Positions 53,311 through 62,342 are shown, numbered from the stretch's first letter. The stretch: DNA of 64,000 nucleotides from Rhizobium sp. CF122 (GCF_000282035.1 NZ_AKKA01000083.1:1-64000); one strand, 5' to 3'. The notes: a model not told the origin generated them from the sequence alone. Numbers and translations are program-made.

Positions 53311-54051
53311 ATGATGAAATCCCTTATGCTCGCCGCAGCGATGCTCGGCGTCTTTTCCACGGCCGCGCTTGGCGACGACCGCTACGCGACACGCCCGCCG
53401 GTCGTGCTGAGCCCGGATCTTGCAGCCCCGTGGATCATGCAGCTCGGCGGCAAGGTTCGTCCCGTCGTCTACCAGCGACCGGTCGTTGCGCAGCGCGGTC
53501 TGTTCACGTCCGGCGCCTTCGGCCGCGCTCCTGCGGCCAAGGCGCAGCCGGTATCCGCCATCAATCCTGGTGTTCCCGTCATCCGTCGTCAGCTTGAGCC
53601 GCAATACCTGCCGCAGATCGTCACCTACGAAACCAAGGAACAGCCCGGCACGATCGTCATCGATACCAATAGCCGCTTCCTTTATCTGGTCATGGACGGC
53701 GGCAAGGCGCGGCGTTACGGCGTCGGCGTCGGCAAGCCGGGCTTCGAATGGGCCGGCGTGCACAAGATCACCCGCAAGTCCGAATGGCCGGACTGGACGC
53801 CGCCTTCGGAAATGATCGGTCGCGAAGCTGCGAAGGGCCACTATCTTCCCGCGCGCATGGACGGCGGTCCCGGGAACCCGCTCGGCGCGCGTGCCATGTA
53901 TCTCGGTTCGACGCTCTATCGCATTCATGGAACCAATGCGCCGTGGACGATCGGCAACGCCGTGTCCTCCGGCTGCATCAGGCTGCGCAATGAAGACGTT
54001 GTTGACCTTTACGAACGCGTAAAGGTTGGAACCCGCGTCATCGTCATGTAA
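53311..54051 (+). CDS. L,D-transpeptidase (YkuD domain), first of two
   Basis: 246 residues. A signal peptide (KSLMLAAAMLGVFSTAALG) precedes a linker and the catalytic domain at about 110-246: GTIVIDTNSRFLYLVMDGGK, then IHGTNAPWTIGNAVSSGCIR with the catalytic cysteine in SSGCIRL. Such enzymes form 3-3 cross-links in peptidoglycan or attach outer-membrane proteins to it. Rhizobia have many copies. A terminator follows and a second copy lies only 135 bp on. Confidence 0.92.
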   Translation: MMKSLMLAAAMLGVFSTAALGDDRYATRPPVVLSPDLAAPWIMQLGGKVRPVVYQRPVVAQRGLFTSGAFGRAPAAKAQPVSAINPGVPVIRRQLEPQYLPQIVTYETKEQPGTIVIDTNSRFLYLVMDGGKARRYGVGVGKPGFEWAGVHKITRKSEWPDWTPPSEMIGREAAKGHYLPARMDGGPGNPLGARAMYLGSTLYRIHGTNAPWTIGNAVSSGCIRLRNEDVVDLYERVKVGTRVIVM

Positions 54052-54133
54052 GGGCCTATCAATACCGGCGCGGAGCCGGGAATAGTTGAAATTAGACATC
54101 GCAGCTGCTTCATTCCGCGCCCAACATCTTGAA

Positions 54134-54169
54134 CTGGACCGAAGTTCGGGTAGCTTCGGTCCGGTTTTG
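54134..54169 (+). terminator. Terminator/attenuator between the two L,D-transpeptidase genes
   Basis: TGGACCGAAG and CTTCGGTCCG form a stem around a nine-base loop, followed by GGTTTTGCTTT. The T-run ends only 20 bp before the ATG of the second gene, and GAGGGA overlaps its 3' side. Confidence 0.75.
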
Positions 54170-54186
54170 CTTTGAGGGAATCAACC

Positions 54187-54867
54187 ATGCTGAAATTCGC
54201 GACGGCTCTTGCGGCCGCCGGCCTTCTGGTCTCTTCCATGTCCACATCGGTTTCGGCGCAGCCGATTACGCCTGTTCACGATGGCGCACCTGTCGTTCGG
54301 GTTGCCTCGCCGCCGAAATCGGTCAAGCCGCAGTTCAAGCGCCAGCGCGTGCGCCTCGTCACGAACGAAACGCCCGGCACGATCATCATCGATACCAACA
54401 ACAAGTTCCTGTATCTCGTCGAAGCCAAGAACCGCGCGACGCGCTACGGCATCGGCGTCGGCCGCGAGGGCTTCGGCTGGTCAGGTGTGGTCAAGATCGG
54501 CCGCAAGGCAGAGTGGCCGACCTGGACGCCGCCGGCTGAGATGCGCGTTCGCGAGGCGGCGAAGGGTCATATCATCCCGGCCTTCCAGGAAGGCGGCGAG
54601 GACAATCCGCTCGGTGCCCGCGCGATGTATCTCTACAAGGGCGGCCGCGACACGATCTTCCGCATCCATGGCACCAACCAGCCATGGACGATCGGCCTGA
54701 ACATGTCGTCCGGCTGCATCCGCATGATGAACAAGGATGTGATCGAACTCTACGATCGCGCGCCGGTCGGCACCAAGGTCATCGTCATCGGTCCCGGCAA
54801 CAAGCAGGGCGAGATCAGCTTCGAGGATCGTGGCATCGACGTGTTGCGGACGCTGTTCGGCGGCTGA
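54187..54867 (+). CDS. L,D-transpeptidase (YkuD domain), second of two
   Basis: 226 residues from the ATG at 54187, preceded by GAGGGA at 6 nt; five upstream in-frame residues are possible but lack a site. Signal peptide KFATALAAAGLLVSSMSTS, then GTIIIDTNNKFLYLVEAKN and IHGTNQPWTIGLNMSSGCIR with the catalytic cysteine. It resembles the first enzyme most in the catalytic domain, and differs in linker and signal. Transcription must pass the terminator directly upstream or start inside it. Confidence 0.9.
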   Translation: MLKFATALAAAGLLVSSMSTSVSAQPITPVHDGAPVVRVASPPKSVKPQFKRQRVRLVTNETPGTIIIDTNNKFLYLVEAKNRATRYGIGVGREGFGWSGVVKIGRKAEWPTWTPPAEMRVREAAKGHIIPAFQEGGEDNPLGARAMYLYKGGRDTIFRIHGTNQPWTIGLNMSSGCIRMMNKDVIELYDRAPVGTKVIVIGPGNKQGEISFEDRGIDVLRTLFGG

Positions 54868-54878
54868 GACAAGTAATC

Positions 54879-54907
54879 AGGCGGCCGGACAACCGGTCGC
54901 CTATTTT
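54879..54907. terminator. Hairpin terminator between convergent genes
   Basis: AGGCG-GCCGG and CCGG-T-CGCCT form an imperfect stem, followed by ATTTT on the + strand. It covers the TAG stop (54901-54903) of the minus-strand gene. Confidence 0.6.
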
Positions 54908-55341
54908 GATCCGCAGCTGACCTTGCCGGTGGCTGTGAATGGTTTCGCGCCACCTTCGAGAGCGAGTTCATAGGTCCCCGAGAATGCGTTCATGGATTTG
55001 CCGCGCTGGCCGGCAATCACGATCAGGCTGATTCCCTGACCATTCGCATCGTCGCCACCTTCATAGAACACCTCCAGCCGCAATTCGCCGTCATACGACC
55101 AATGGTGCGTCAGGTTTTCTGAAGTGACGGCAATCTTCTTGAGCGCTTGCGTGATGTCGCCGCTCTTAATCACCAGTGCGCCGCGAAAATGATTGAGCTT
55201 GTGGCCGCCTCCGGCCTCGAAGCCGCTTTCCACCGTGAAGCGCACATCCTTGTCATCCGCCGAGCAGAAAAAGCGAGTGTCTGCATGGGCGGCACTGGCC
55301 GCACCACAGAAAACCGTAAGCGCGAGGATTGTGCGATACAT
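54901..55341 (-). CDS. Exported protein of unknown function
   Basis: 146 residues with a signal peptide (YRTILALTVFCGAASAAHA) and a cysteine near the start of the mature part (FFCSADD) that may pair with Cys143 (VSCGSK). The mature part is beta-rich, with HWSYDGELRLEVFYEGGDD and QRGKSMNAFSGTYELALEGG. No recognised family can be named. AGGAG is well placed before the ATG. It lies 36 bp downstream of glcF on the same strand. Confidence 0.75.
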   Translation of the reverse strand: MYRTILALTVFCGAASAAHADTRFFCSADDKDVRFTVESGFEAGGGHKLNHFRGALVIKSGDITQALKKIAVTSENLTHHWSYDGELRLEVFYEGGDDANGQGISLIVIAGQRGKSMNAFSGTYELALEGGAKPFTATGKVSCGSK

Positions 55342-55377
55342 GGCGGGCTCCTGAGATCGCCGGACGATCCGGCGCCG

Positions 55378-56691
55378 CTAAGCTAAGTGCAAACCCTTTA
55401 ATTTTTCCGGTATGTCCCCGCCATAGGCCCAATCCAGCAGCTGGATCGTGTGGACGATCGGAACGGCGGTCCCGGTCGCAATCTGCATCATGCAGCCAAT
55501 GTTGCCAGTGGCGATTACATGCGACTTGGTTGCCTCGAGATTCTTGACCTTGCGGGCCTTGAGCGTATCGGAAATATCAGACTGCAGGATGTTGTAGGTG
55601 CCAGCGGAGCCACAACACAGGTGACCTTCGGCAGGATCCCGGACATTGAAGCCCGCAGCCTTCAACAGCTGCTTCGGCGCCATTGTGATTTTCTGGCCGT
55701 GCTGCATCGAACAGGCCGAATGGTAGGCGACGGTGATGCCCTTCGGCACCTGCGCGGGGAGCTCGAGGGATACGAGAAATTCTGTAATGTCCTTCGCCAG
55801 GGACGAGACGCGCGCCGCCTTTTCGGCATAGGCAGCATCAAGCCGCAGCATATGGCCATAGTCCTTGATCGTTGTGCCGCAGCCGGAGGCGGTGATGATA
55901 ATTGCGTCGAGCCCGCCCCTCTCGATTTCCCGCGTCCACACATCGATGTTGGCACGTGCGCTCGCCAATGCCTGCTCCTCGCGTCCCATGTGATGGACGA
56001 GCGAGCCGCAGCAGCTCTCTCCCTTCGGAACGACGACTTCGACTCCGAACCGCGTGAGGAGGCTGATCGTCGCTTCGTTGATGCCGGGATCCAACACCGG
56101 CTGCGCGCAACCGGTCAGGATCGCCACGCGGCCACGCTTCTCACCGACCGCCGGGTGGCTCGCCGGCACGGCATAGGCGGAAGCCGGAGGAATGTGGCGC
56201 GGCGCCAGCGCCAGCATCGCGGCAAATGGTTTCAATGCGGGCGCACGCTGCAAAAGGCCAGCCAACGGACGGCCCGCCGACGACAGCTTGAGTGCCAGGC
56301 GAAATCGATCGGGATAAGGCAGAACAGCGGCAAGGATGGCGCGCACCAGCCGGTTCATGAACGGACGCTTGTAGGTCTTTTCGATATGCGCCCGTGCGTG
56401 GTCGACCAGGTGCATGTAATCGACGCCGGAAGGACAGATCGTCACGCAGGCGAGACAGGAGAGACAACGGTCGATATGGGTGACGACCTCGGCGTCCGCC
56501 GGGCGCCCGTTTTCCAGCATGTCCTTGATCAGGTAGATGCGCCCGCGCGGGCTGTCTAGCTCGTTGCCGAGCGTCACATAGGTCGGACAGGTCGCGGTGC
56601 AGAAGCCGCAATGCACGCATTTGCGCAGGATCTTCTCGGATTCGGCAACATCAGGGTCGGCAAGCTGGGCCGGCGTGAAATTGGTCTGCAT
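55378..56691 (-). CDS. glcF: Glycolate oxidase iron-sulfur subunit
   Basis: 437 residues. Two 4Fe-4S sites are visible near the N-terminus (CVHCGFCTATCPTY and CLSCLACVTICPSGV), and the CCG-type segments ESCCGSL and GHLCCGSAGTYN occur later, the standard GlcF order. The subunit transfers electrons from the GlcD/GlcE flavoprotein pair to the quinone pool. It follows glcE by 4 bp. It is the third gene of the minus-strand glcD-glcE-glcF operon. Confidence 0.95.
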   Translation of the reverse strand: MQTNFTPAQLADPDVAESEKILRKCVHCGFCTATCPTYVTLGNELDSPRGRIYLIKDMLENGRPADAEVVTHIDRCLSCLACVTICPSGVDYMHLVDHARAHIEKTYKRPFMNRLVRAILAAVLPYPDRFRLALKLSSAGRPLAGLLQRAPALKPFAAMLALAPRHIPPASAYAVPASHPAVGEKRGRVAILTGCAQPVLDPGINEATISLLTRFGVEVVVPKGESCCGSLVHHMGREEQALASARANIDVWTREIERGGLDAIIITASGCGTTIKDYGHMLRLDAAYAEKAARVSSLAKDITEFLVSLELPAQVPKGITVAYHSACSMQHGQKITMAPKQLLKAAGFNVRDPAEGHLCCGSAGTYNILQSDISDTLKARKVKNLEATKSHVIATGNIGCMMQIATGTAVPIVHTIQLLDWAYGGDIPEKLKGLHLA

Positions 56692-56695
56692 TGCC

Positions 56696-57901
56696 CTATG
56701 CTCCTGCCATCTTCCCGGGATTGAAGATGTCGGAGGGATCGAATTTCAGTTTCAGCCGCTGCGACAGCAAGGCTACAGCTTCCTGCTGTGGCTGAAAGGC
56801 AGCCGTCATTGATCGCATCTGTTCGGATGCGCGGATGAGCGTGGCGTGACCGCCGCCCAGCGCCTTGATGAAACGACGCAGGAGGTCGGCATCGGCATCT
56901 GCCTCCATCCGCATCCAGATCAGCCCACCTTGCCAGTCGTAGAATGCATCGACCCCAGCCTCAAGCCGAAGTGCCGCGACTAGCTGGTGACCGACGCTTG
57001 GGGCTACCGAGACACGCCAGACCGGTCGCGGCGTGCCGTCGGCATAAGGAGCAACGTCGCGGATGTCTTTCCAGAGGCGAACACTCTCGCTTTGTTCCAG
57101 CCGCGCGACGGATCCGAACCTTGCCATGGCCGCGGCGAGCTTGGTTGCCCTGGCATCGACAGAGCCGGGCAGGCCCTCGATCCGCAGACAGGTCGCCTCG
57201 CCTTCAGAGAGCGTGCTGTCGAGAAATTTCCAGGAGACGGTCATCGGCAGGTGCGCGGCGCCGGAGACTTCGACCGGCAAGGCCATCGCCGCCGCCATGG
57301 CGTTGGCGGCTTCGGCATCGTTCAACCCGGAGACGACGATCGTCGCTTCGGTTCGTGGTCGCGGTGGCACGCGGAACGTCACTTCCGTCAGGAACCCCAG
57401 CGTGCCGTGTGAGCCGGCCATCAACTTGACGAGGTCCAGCCCGGTGACATTCTTCATCACGCGGCCGCCGGCCTTGATCACCTCGCCCCTGCCGTTGATG
57501 AAGCTGACGCCAAGCAGGCTGTCGCGCGCCGCCCCTGCAACGAAACGGCGCGGGCCCGAGACGTTGGCGGCAAAAACGCCACCGATCGTCGGTTCGCCTG
57601 CCGTTCCCATGATCGGCCGATGGTCCATCGGCTCGAAAGCCATCATCTGACCGTTCTCCGCCAGTGCGGCTTCGATCTCGGACAACGGTGTTCCCGAGCG
57701 GGCAGTCAAAACCATCTCGCCCGGATTATAGGCCGTGATCCCGCCGAGATTGGACGACCGCAGGCGGCTTTCCGCAACCACGGCGTTTCCGAAACCGGAC
57801 CGGGTGTTGCCGCCGCAGATCGCGAGCGGCTTGCCTTCCCGCGCATGGCTGCGGACGATTGCCGCAGCCTCTTCGTCCGCCATAGGCAATAGGTCGATCA
57901 T
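56696..57901 (-). CDS. glcE: Glycolate oxidase FAD-binding subunit GlcE
   Basis: 401 residues from the ATG at 57901, which overlaps the glcD stop (ATGA); the open frame further upstream is inside glcD and not coding. The FAD-binding (FAD_binding_4) domain has KPLAICGGNTRSGFGNAV, then GTAGEPTIGGVFAANVSGPR and DSLLGVSFINGRGEVIKAGG. It joins GlcD in oxidising glycolate to glyoxylate. Confidence 0.94.
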   Translation of the reverse strand: MIDLLPMADEEAAAIVRSHAREGKPLAICGGNTRSGFGNAVVAESRLRSSNLGGITAYNPGEMVLTARSGTPLSEIEAALAENGQMMAFEPMDHRPIMGTAGEPTIGGVFAANVSGPRRFVAGAARDSLLGVSFINGRGEVIKAGGRVMKNVTGLDLVKLMAGSHGTLGFLTEVTFRVPPRPRTEATIVVSGLNDAEAANAMAAAMALPVEVSGAAHLPMTVSWKFLDSTLSEGEATCLRIEGLPGSVDARATKLAAAMARFGSVARLEQSESVRLWKDIRDVAPYADGTPRPVWRVSVAPSVGHQLVAALRLEAGVDAFYDWQGGLIWMRMEADADADLLRRFIKALGGGHATLIRASEQMRSMTAAFQPQQEAVALLSQRLKLKFDPSDIFNPGKMAGA

Positions 57902-59337
57902 GCGGCTGGGCGCCCCTCGAGCGGGAAGACTTTGGACGGATTCAGGAGCCAGGCCGGATCGAAGGCGGCACGTGCTGCCATCTGCTGCGCCAAATCCGCT
58001 TCGGAATACTGATGGCGCATCAGGTCGCGCTTTTCGATGCCGACGCCATGCTCGCCGGTCAGGCAACCGCCGGCATCGACGCACAGCTTCAGGATTTCCA
58101 TGCCCGCCGCTTCCGCGCGGGCGGCATCTTCCGGATCGTTGGCATTGAAGAGGATCAGCGGATGCATGTTGCCATCGCCGGCATGGAACACGTTGGCGAC
58201 GCGAAGCCCATAGCGATCGATGATTTCAGAGGTTTTCATCAGCACATAAGACAGCTGGCTGAGCGGAACGGTTCCGTCCATGCAGATATAGTCCGCAATA
58301 CGGCCGGTTGCGCCGAAGGCCGACTTGCGGCCCTTCCAGATCAGCGCCGCCTCGGTTGCCGACTGGCACTCACGGACGGTTTTCACGCTGTGCCTGCGCG
58401 CGATTTCGACAATGCTCTTCAGCATGTCGTCCATTTCCGCTTCCGACCCTTCGACCTCCACGATCAATAGCGCGCCGACATCAAGGGGATATCCGGCCTT
58501 GGCAAAGGCTTCGCAGATTTCGATTGCTGGCTTGTCCATGAATTCGATGGCGACGGGAATGATCCCTGCCGCGATGATGTCGGCGACGCAGGACCCCGCC
58601 TCTTCGGAGGTATCGAAGCCAAAGAGAACCGGGCGCGCGCCCTCGGGCTTGGCGATCAGCCGAACGGTCGCTTCCGTGACGATCCCAAGCTGGCCCTCAT
58701 GTCCGCAAACGAGGCCGAGCAAGTCGTAGCCCGCCGCATCGAGTGCCTTGCCCCCAAGATCGATCACGATACCATCCATCAGCACCATCCTTACGCCGAG
58801 CAGATTGTTCGTCGTCACTCCGTATTTCAGACAGTGCGCGCCGCCGGAATTCATCCCGATATTGCCCCCGATCGTACAGGCCAGCTGGGAGCTCGGGTCG
58901 GGAGCGTAAAAGAAACCATCCGCCGAGACGGATTCCGAGATATTCAGATTGGTGACGCCTGCCTCGACCACCGCCACGCGGTTGGGCAGATCAATTTCGA
59001 GAATGCGGTTCATCTTGGATACGCAAACCACCACCGCATCCTCCTGCGGAATCGCTCCGCCCGAGAGCGACGTTCCCGCACCGCGCGGCACCACCGGGAC
59101 GCCATAGCGATGACAGTATTTCATGACTGCGGCCACTTCCGCGGTGGTCCGCGGCAAGGCAACTGCCAATGGCATCCGGCGATAGGAAACGAAGGCATCG
59201 GTCTCGAACGGCATCAGCTCGCGCGCCTCATGCACCAGGCATTCCGGCGGCAGCAGGTCGATGAGATCGGCGACGATCTGCCGGCGGCGGGCAAGCACAT
59301 CGGCACGCGGGGCGAGAAACGAAATAGTGTCGGACAT
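57898..59337 (-). CDS. glcD: Glycolate oxidase subunit GlcD
   Basis: 479 residues. FAD-binding features are VPVVPRGAGTSLSGGAIPQ and NIGMNSGGAHCLKYGVTT, and the C-terminal domain has GLRVANVFHAGDGNMHPLIL and GGCLTGEHGVGIEKRDL, all GlcD signatures. It is the catalytic flavoprotein oxidising glycolate. GGGAGAGAG precedes the ATG. The gene starts the operon, opposite to a LysR regulator across a 134-bp gap. Confidence 0.96.
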   Translation of the reverse strand: MSDTISFLAPRADVLARRRQIVADLIDLLPPECLVHEARELMPFETDAFVSYRRMPLAVALPRTTAEVAAVMKYCHRYGVPVVPRGAGTSLSGGAIPQEDAVVVCVSKMNRILEIDLPNRVAVVEAGVTNLNISESVSADGFFYAPDPSSQLACTIGGNIGMNSGGAHCLKYGVTTNNLLGVRMVLMDGIVIDLGGKALDAAGYDLLGLVCGHEGQLGIVTEATVRLIAKPEGARPVLFGFDTSEEAGSCVADIIAAGIIPVAIEFMDKPAIEICEAFAKAGYPLDVGALLIVEVEGSEAEMDDMLKSIVEIARRHSVKTVRECQSATEAALIWKGRKSAFGATGRIADYICMDGTVPLSQLSYVLMKTSEIIDRYGLRVANVFHAGDGNMHPLILFNANDPEDAARAEAAGMEILKLCVDAGGCLTGEHGVGIEKRDLMRHQYSEADLAQQMAARAAFDPAWLLNPSKVFPLEGRPAA

Positions 59338-59402
59338 GGCTCTCTCCCTTCGCTGGCGGCAGCGAAAACCGGACGCCTCCTCCGCGCTGCCGGCTCAATC
59401 GG

Positions 59403-59439
59403 GCTTAGCACTTTCCCCATTATGGCGCAAATGCTAAGC
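59403..59439. promoter_or_regulatory. Inverted repeat in the glcD/LysR divergent region
   Basis: GCTTAGCA (59403-59410) and TGCTAAGC (59432-59439) are exact inverse copies, 21 bp apart, in the 134-bp gap. This is a plausible operator for the LysR protein; the spacing suggests two turns of DNA between half-sites. Confidence 0.45.
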
Positions 59440-59471
59440 ACTTATTCCAAAAGGACAAACAATCAAAGCAC

Positions 59472-60368
59472 ATGACCAATCTGGGTGACCTCGAAATTTT
59501 CGCAAAAGTCGTTTTGATGGGGAGCATGTCGCTCGCCGGCAGGGCGCTCGGGTTTTCGCCGGCCGTGGTTTCCAAACGCATCAAACGCCTGGAGGACCGG
59601 TTAGGCACGCGGCTCCTGCAGCGCACGACGCGGCAGATTTCGCTGACCGAGGCCGGCCAGGGTTTCTACGACCGTGTGCTCGGCATTCTCGCTGGCATCG
59701 AGGAGGCCGAATACTACATTTCCGGACGCTCGGCGCAGATGCAGGGAACGCTGAAGGTGACGGCGCCGACCTCGTTCGGACGCACGCATGTCGCCCCGCA
59801 TCTGAAGTCCTTCATGGACATGCATCCCGGGCTTGCGATCCATCTCGTGCTCAGTGATGAATTCACCGACATCGTCGGCGAAGGCTTCGACCTTGCGATC
59901 CGCATCGCGGAACTGACGGACTCAAGCCTAGTCGCGCGGCGACTTGCGCCCGTGCGGCGCCTGCTTTGCGCATCGCCGGATTACCTTGCCGCCAACGGCA
60001 CACCGCAGACGCTCGAAGACCTCAAGCAACATCGCTGCCTGCCCGCGCACAACAACGATGCCTGGCGGCTCGAAGGACCGGAAGGGCCGCTTTCTCTGCG
60101 GCCAGAGGGGATGCTTGTGACGAATTCCAGCGAGGTGGTGCGAGAGGCTGTCATATCGGGGCTTGGCATCGCGCTGCGCTCCACTTGGGACATCAGCCGT
60201 GAGCTCAAGGACGGCCGGTTGGTGCACATCCTTCCCGCCTATGAAGGATCGCGCAATGTGACGCTTTCCGCGGTCTATCCGAGCCGCCAGTTCCTGCCGG
60301 CCAAGGTGCGGTTGTTCATCGACTATCTCGCCGAAGTTTACGGACCGGTCCCCTATTGGGAACGCTAG
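59472..60368 (+). CDS. LysR-family transcriptional regulator next to glcDEF
   Basis: 298 residues. The helix-turn-helix region is NLGDLEIFAKVVLMGSMSLA, then ALGFSPAVVSKRIKRLEDRLG, and the C-terminal substrate domain has GTLKVTAPTSFGRTHVAPHL and LAIHLVLSDEFTDIV. It is divergent from glcD, so control of glycolate oxidase is likely, although members of this DsdC/CrgA-like group often act on other targets. The TAG stop is inside a repeat copy (60366-60386). Confidence 0.9.
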   Translation: MTNLGDLEIFAKVVLMGSMSLAGRALGFSPAVVSKRIKRLEDRLGTRLLQRTTRQISLTEAGQGFYDRVLGILAGIEEAEYYISGRSAQMQGTLKVTAPTSFGRTHVAPHLKSFMDMHPGLAIHLVLSDEFTDIVGEGFDLAIRIAELTDSSLVARRLAPVRRLLCASPDYLAANGTPQTLEDLKQHRCLPAHNNDAWRLEGPEGPLSLRPEGMLVTNSSEVVREAVISGLGIALRSTWDISRELKDGRLVHILPAYEGSRNVTLSAVYPSRQFLPAKVRLFIDYLAEVYGPVPYWER

Positions 60369-60386
60369 AGCCTTCAGGGTTCAATT
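60366..60386. repeat. Partial copy of the 26.4-kb repeat between convergent LysR genes
   Basis: TAGAGCCTTCAGGGTTCAATT matches the core of the inverted repeat seen at 26372-26415 and 27160-27202 with two differences. TAG (60366-60368) stops the + strand LysR gene, and the inverse of TCA (60381-60383) stops the minus-strand LysR gene. Confidence 0.6.
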
Positions 60387-61235
60387 CGCCAGTCTCTCGA
60401 TTACGAGATCGAGAAGTGCCCGCAGGCGCGCCTGCCGCTTCATGTCCCGGTGATAGCCGACCCAGGTGTCGCGTCCCGGCGGAGCTTCCCCGAGGTCGAC
60501 CGGCTCGATGTCAGGGATTGAATCGCCAAGAGGTCGCGGCAGAACCGCCAGGCCGGCACCGTTTCTGCAAAGAGTTGCCTGCACATCGCGATTGTTGCTG
60601 CGCATGGCGATCTCCGCCTTCGGCAGAAGGCGCGTCAGCCATGCGACATCTGGCGTGCCGCCAAAGGCCTCGTCCATCGTTACCAGACGCGCGCCTGTGC
60701 CGTCGCCTGCTTTTGGATGCTCCCCGCCTCGGCCGACATACAGCCGGTAGTCAATGTGGAGCAGCTTGCGCGATATCACCTCCGGCTCGGTAAAAGGTGC
60801 GATCCGAAAAACGACATCCGCTTCTCGCCGGGAAAGGCTCAGCAGGCGGCTATCGGTCAGCAATTCAACGACGATATTCGGGTAGCTCAGCGAGAATTCC
60901 GCAAGCACCGGTGAAAGCACGTGTGCACCGAACCAATCCGATGAGGACAGGCGCAGGAAGCCACTCAGTTGGCGGTTCTGCCCGGCGAGTTCTCGCTCAA
61001 GGCCAAGTGCTTCCTCTTCCATGCGCTCGGCACGTGCGAAGACGGCGGCGCCCTCATCCGTCAGAACGAAGCCGTCCGCCGTCCGCTGAAAGAGCGTCTG
61101 GCCGAGCGAGATTTCCAGCGCACGCAGGCGACGACCCATCGTCGGCTGCGTCAGGCCGAGGCTGCGGGCGGCAGCACCGAGAGTGCCTTGGCGCGCAATC
61201 GCCAGGAACAGCTTGAGATCACTCCATTCCACCAT
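60381..61235 (-). CDS. LysR-family transcriptional regulator, divergent from a quinone oxidoreductase
   Basis: 284 residues. The helix-turn-helix reads VEWSDLKLFLAIARQGTLGA, then ARSLGLTQPTMGRRLRALEIS. The substrate domain has GFLRLSSSDWFGAHVLSPVL and SYPNIVVELLTDSRLLSLSR. It is divergent from the oxidoreductase at 61339, with a 17-bp dyad in the gap, so local control is likely. It ends convergent with the glcDEF-linked LysR, with the shared repeat in between. Confidence 0.9.
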   Translation of the reverse strand: MVEWSDLKLFLAIARQGTLGAAARSLGLTQPTMGRRLRALEISLGQTLFQRTADGFVLTDEGAAVFARAERMEEEALGLERELAGQNRQLSGFLRLSSSDWFGAHVLSPVLAEFSLSYPNIVVELLTDSRLLSLSRREADVVFRIAPFTEPEVISRKLLHIDYRLYVGRGGEHPKAGDGTGARLVTMDEAFGGTPDVAWLTRLLPKAEIAMRSNNRDVQATLCRNGAGLAVLPRPLGDSIPDIEPVDLGEAPPGRDTWVGYHRDMKRQARLRALLDLVIERLAN

Positions 61236-61253
61236 CTATCTTCCAAACACAAA

Positions 61254-61270
61254 TGCATGAACTTCATGCA
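61254..61270. promoter_or_regulatory. 17-bp palindrome, probable LysR box of the oxidoreductase
   Basis: TGCATGAA-C-TTCATGCA is a perfect dyad of eight-base arms and contains a T-N11-A LysR pattern. It lies 19 bp upstream of the LysR start and 69 bp upstream of the oxidoreductase ATG. Confidence 0.6.
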
Positions 61271-61338
61271 ATCTCTTTCATTTCCATTCGCATATCAACG
61301 GCGCATTTTCCGTCCCATACAGACGAAAGGAAAGTTGC

Positions 61339-62334
61339 ATGTCTGCGACAACGATGAAGGCGCTGCTGATTGACACGCCGAAAGGCGATTTCCGTTCAGC
61401 AGAGATCGCCAGGCCGACGCCGCGTGAAGGTGAAGTGCTGGTCCGGATCAAGGCGAGCGGCGTCAATCCGCTGGACACAAAGATCCGCGCCGGCAATGCC
61501 GCCCATGCGCGCCATCCGTTTCCGGCCGTTCTCGGCATAGATGTGGCTGGTGTCGTCGAGCAGGTCGGCCCCGGCGTCACCGCGTTCCATCGCGGCGACG
61601 AGGTCTATGGCATGACCGGTGGCGTCGGCGGCATCCAGGGCTCGCTGGCTGAATTCGCAGCGGTCGACGCCAGGCTGATTGCGCCGAAGCCCCACAACCT
61701 CTCAATGCGGGAAGCAGCAGCCCTGCCGCTGATCGCAATTGCCGCCTGGGAAGGGTTGGTCGATCGCGCCAACGTCGGCAAAGGCCAGCAGGTTCTTGTC
61801 CTCGGTGCCGGCGGCGGCGTGGGGCACATTGTCGTACAGGTGGCGAAAGCCGCGGGCGCCAATGTGTTTGCCGTCGATGGTGCCGCCAAGGCTGACTACC
61901 TCGCAAGCCTCGGAGCAATGCCGATCGACTACAGGATAGAGACCGTGACGGACTATGTCGGCAATCACACGGGCGGCAAGGGCTTCGACATCGTCTACGA
62001 TACCGTCGGCGGCCCCGACCTCGATACTGCCTTCCAGGCGGTCGGCCGGTTCGGTCACGTCGTCAGCGCACTCGGATGGGGCACACACGCGCTTGCCCCG
62101 CTATCGTTCAAAGCGGCGACCTATTCGGGCGTATTCACGCTGCTGCCGCTTCTGACCGGCGAAGGGCGAAGCCACCACGGCGAGATCCTGCGTGAGGTCG
62201 GCACGCTCGTCGAGGCCGGAAGGCTGATGCCGAGGCTGGACGCGCGCCGCTTCGGACTTTCCGATGTCGCGGAAGCGCATGCGTTGATCGAAAACCGTCA
62301 GGCAAACGGCAAGCTGGTGGTGGAGATCGCTTGA
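61339..62334 (+). CDS. Zinc-type alcohol dehydrogenase family quinone oxidoreductase (MDR)
   Basis: 331 residues. The N-terminal domain has VRIKASGVNPLDTKIRAGN and LGIDVAGVVEQVGPGV, and the NADPH domain has VLVLGAGGGVGHIVVQVAKA. The zinc-ligand residues are not evident, which fits quinone oxidoreductases of the QorA/zeta-crystallin type. It probably reduces quinones or enals with NADPH. GGAAAG is well placed before the ATG. The divergent LysR regulator probably controls it. Confidence 0.88.
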   Translation: MSATTMKALLIDTPKGDFRSAEIARPTPREGEVLVRIKASGVNPLDTKIRAGNAAHARHPFPAVLGIDVAGVVEQVGPGVTAFHRGDEVYGMTGGVGGIQGSLAEFAAVDARLIAPKPHNLSMREAAALPLIAIAAWEGLVDRANVGKGQQVLVLGAGGGVGHIVVQVAKAAGANVFAVDGAAKADYLASLGAMPIDYRIETVTDYVGNHTGGKGFDIVYDTVGGPDLDTAFQAVGRFGHVVSALGWGTHALAPLSFKAATYSGVFTLLPLLTGEGRSHHGEILREVGTLVEAGRLMPRLDARRFGLSDVAEAHALIENRQANGKLVVEIA

Positions 62335-62342
62335 ATTCACAA

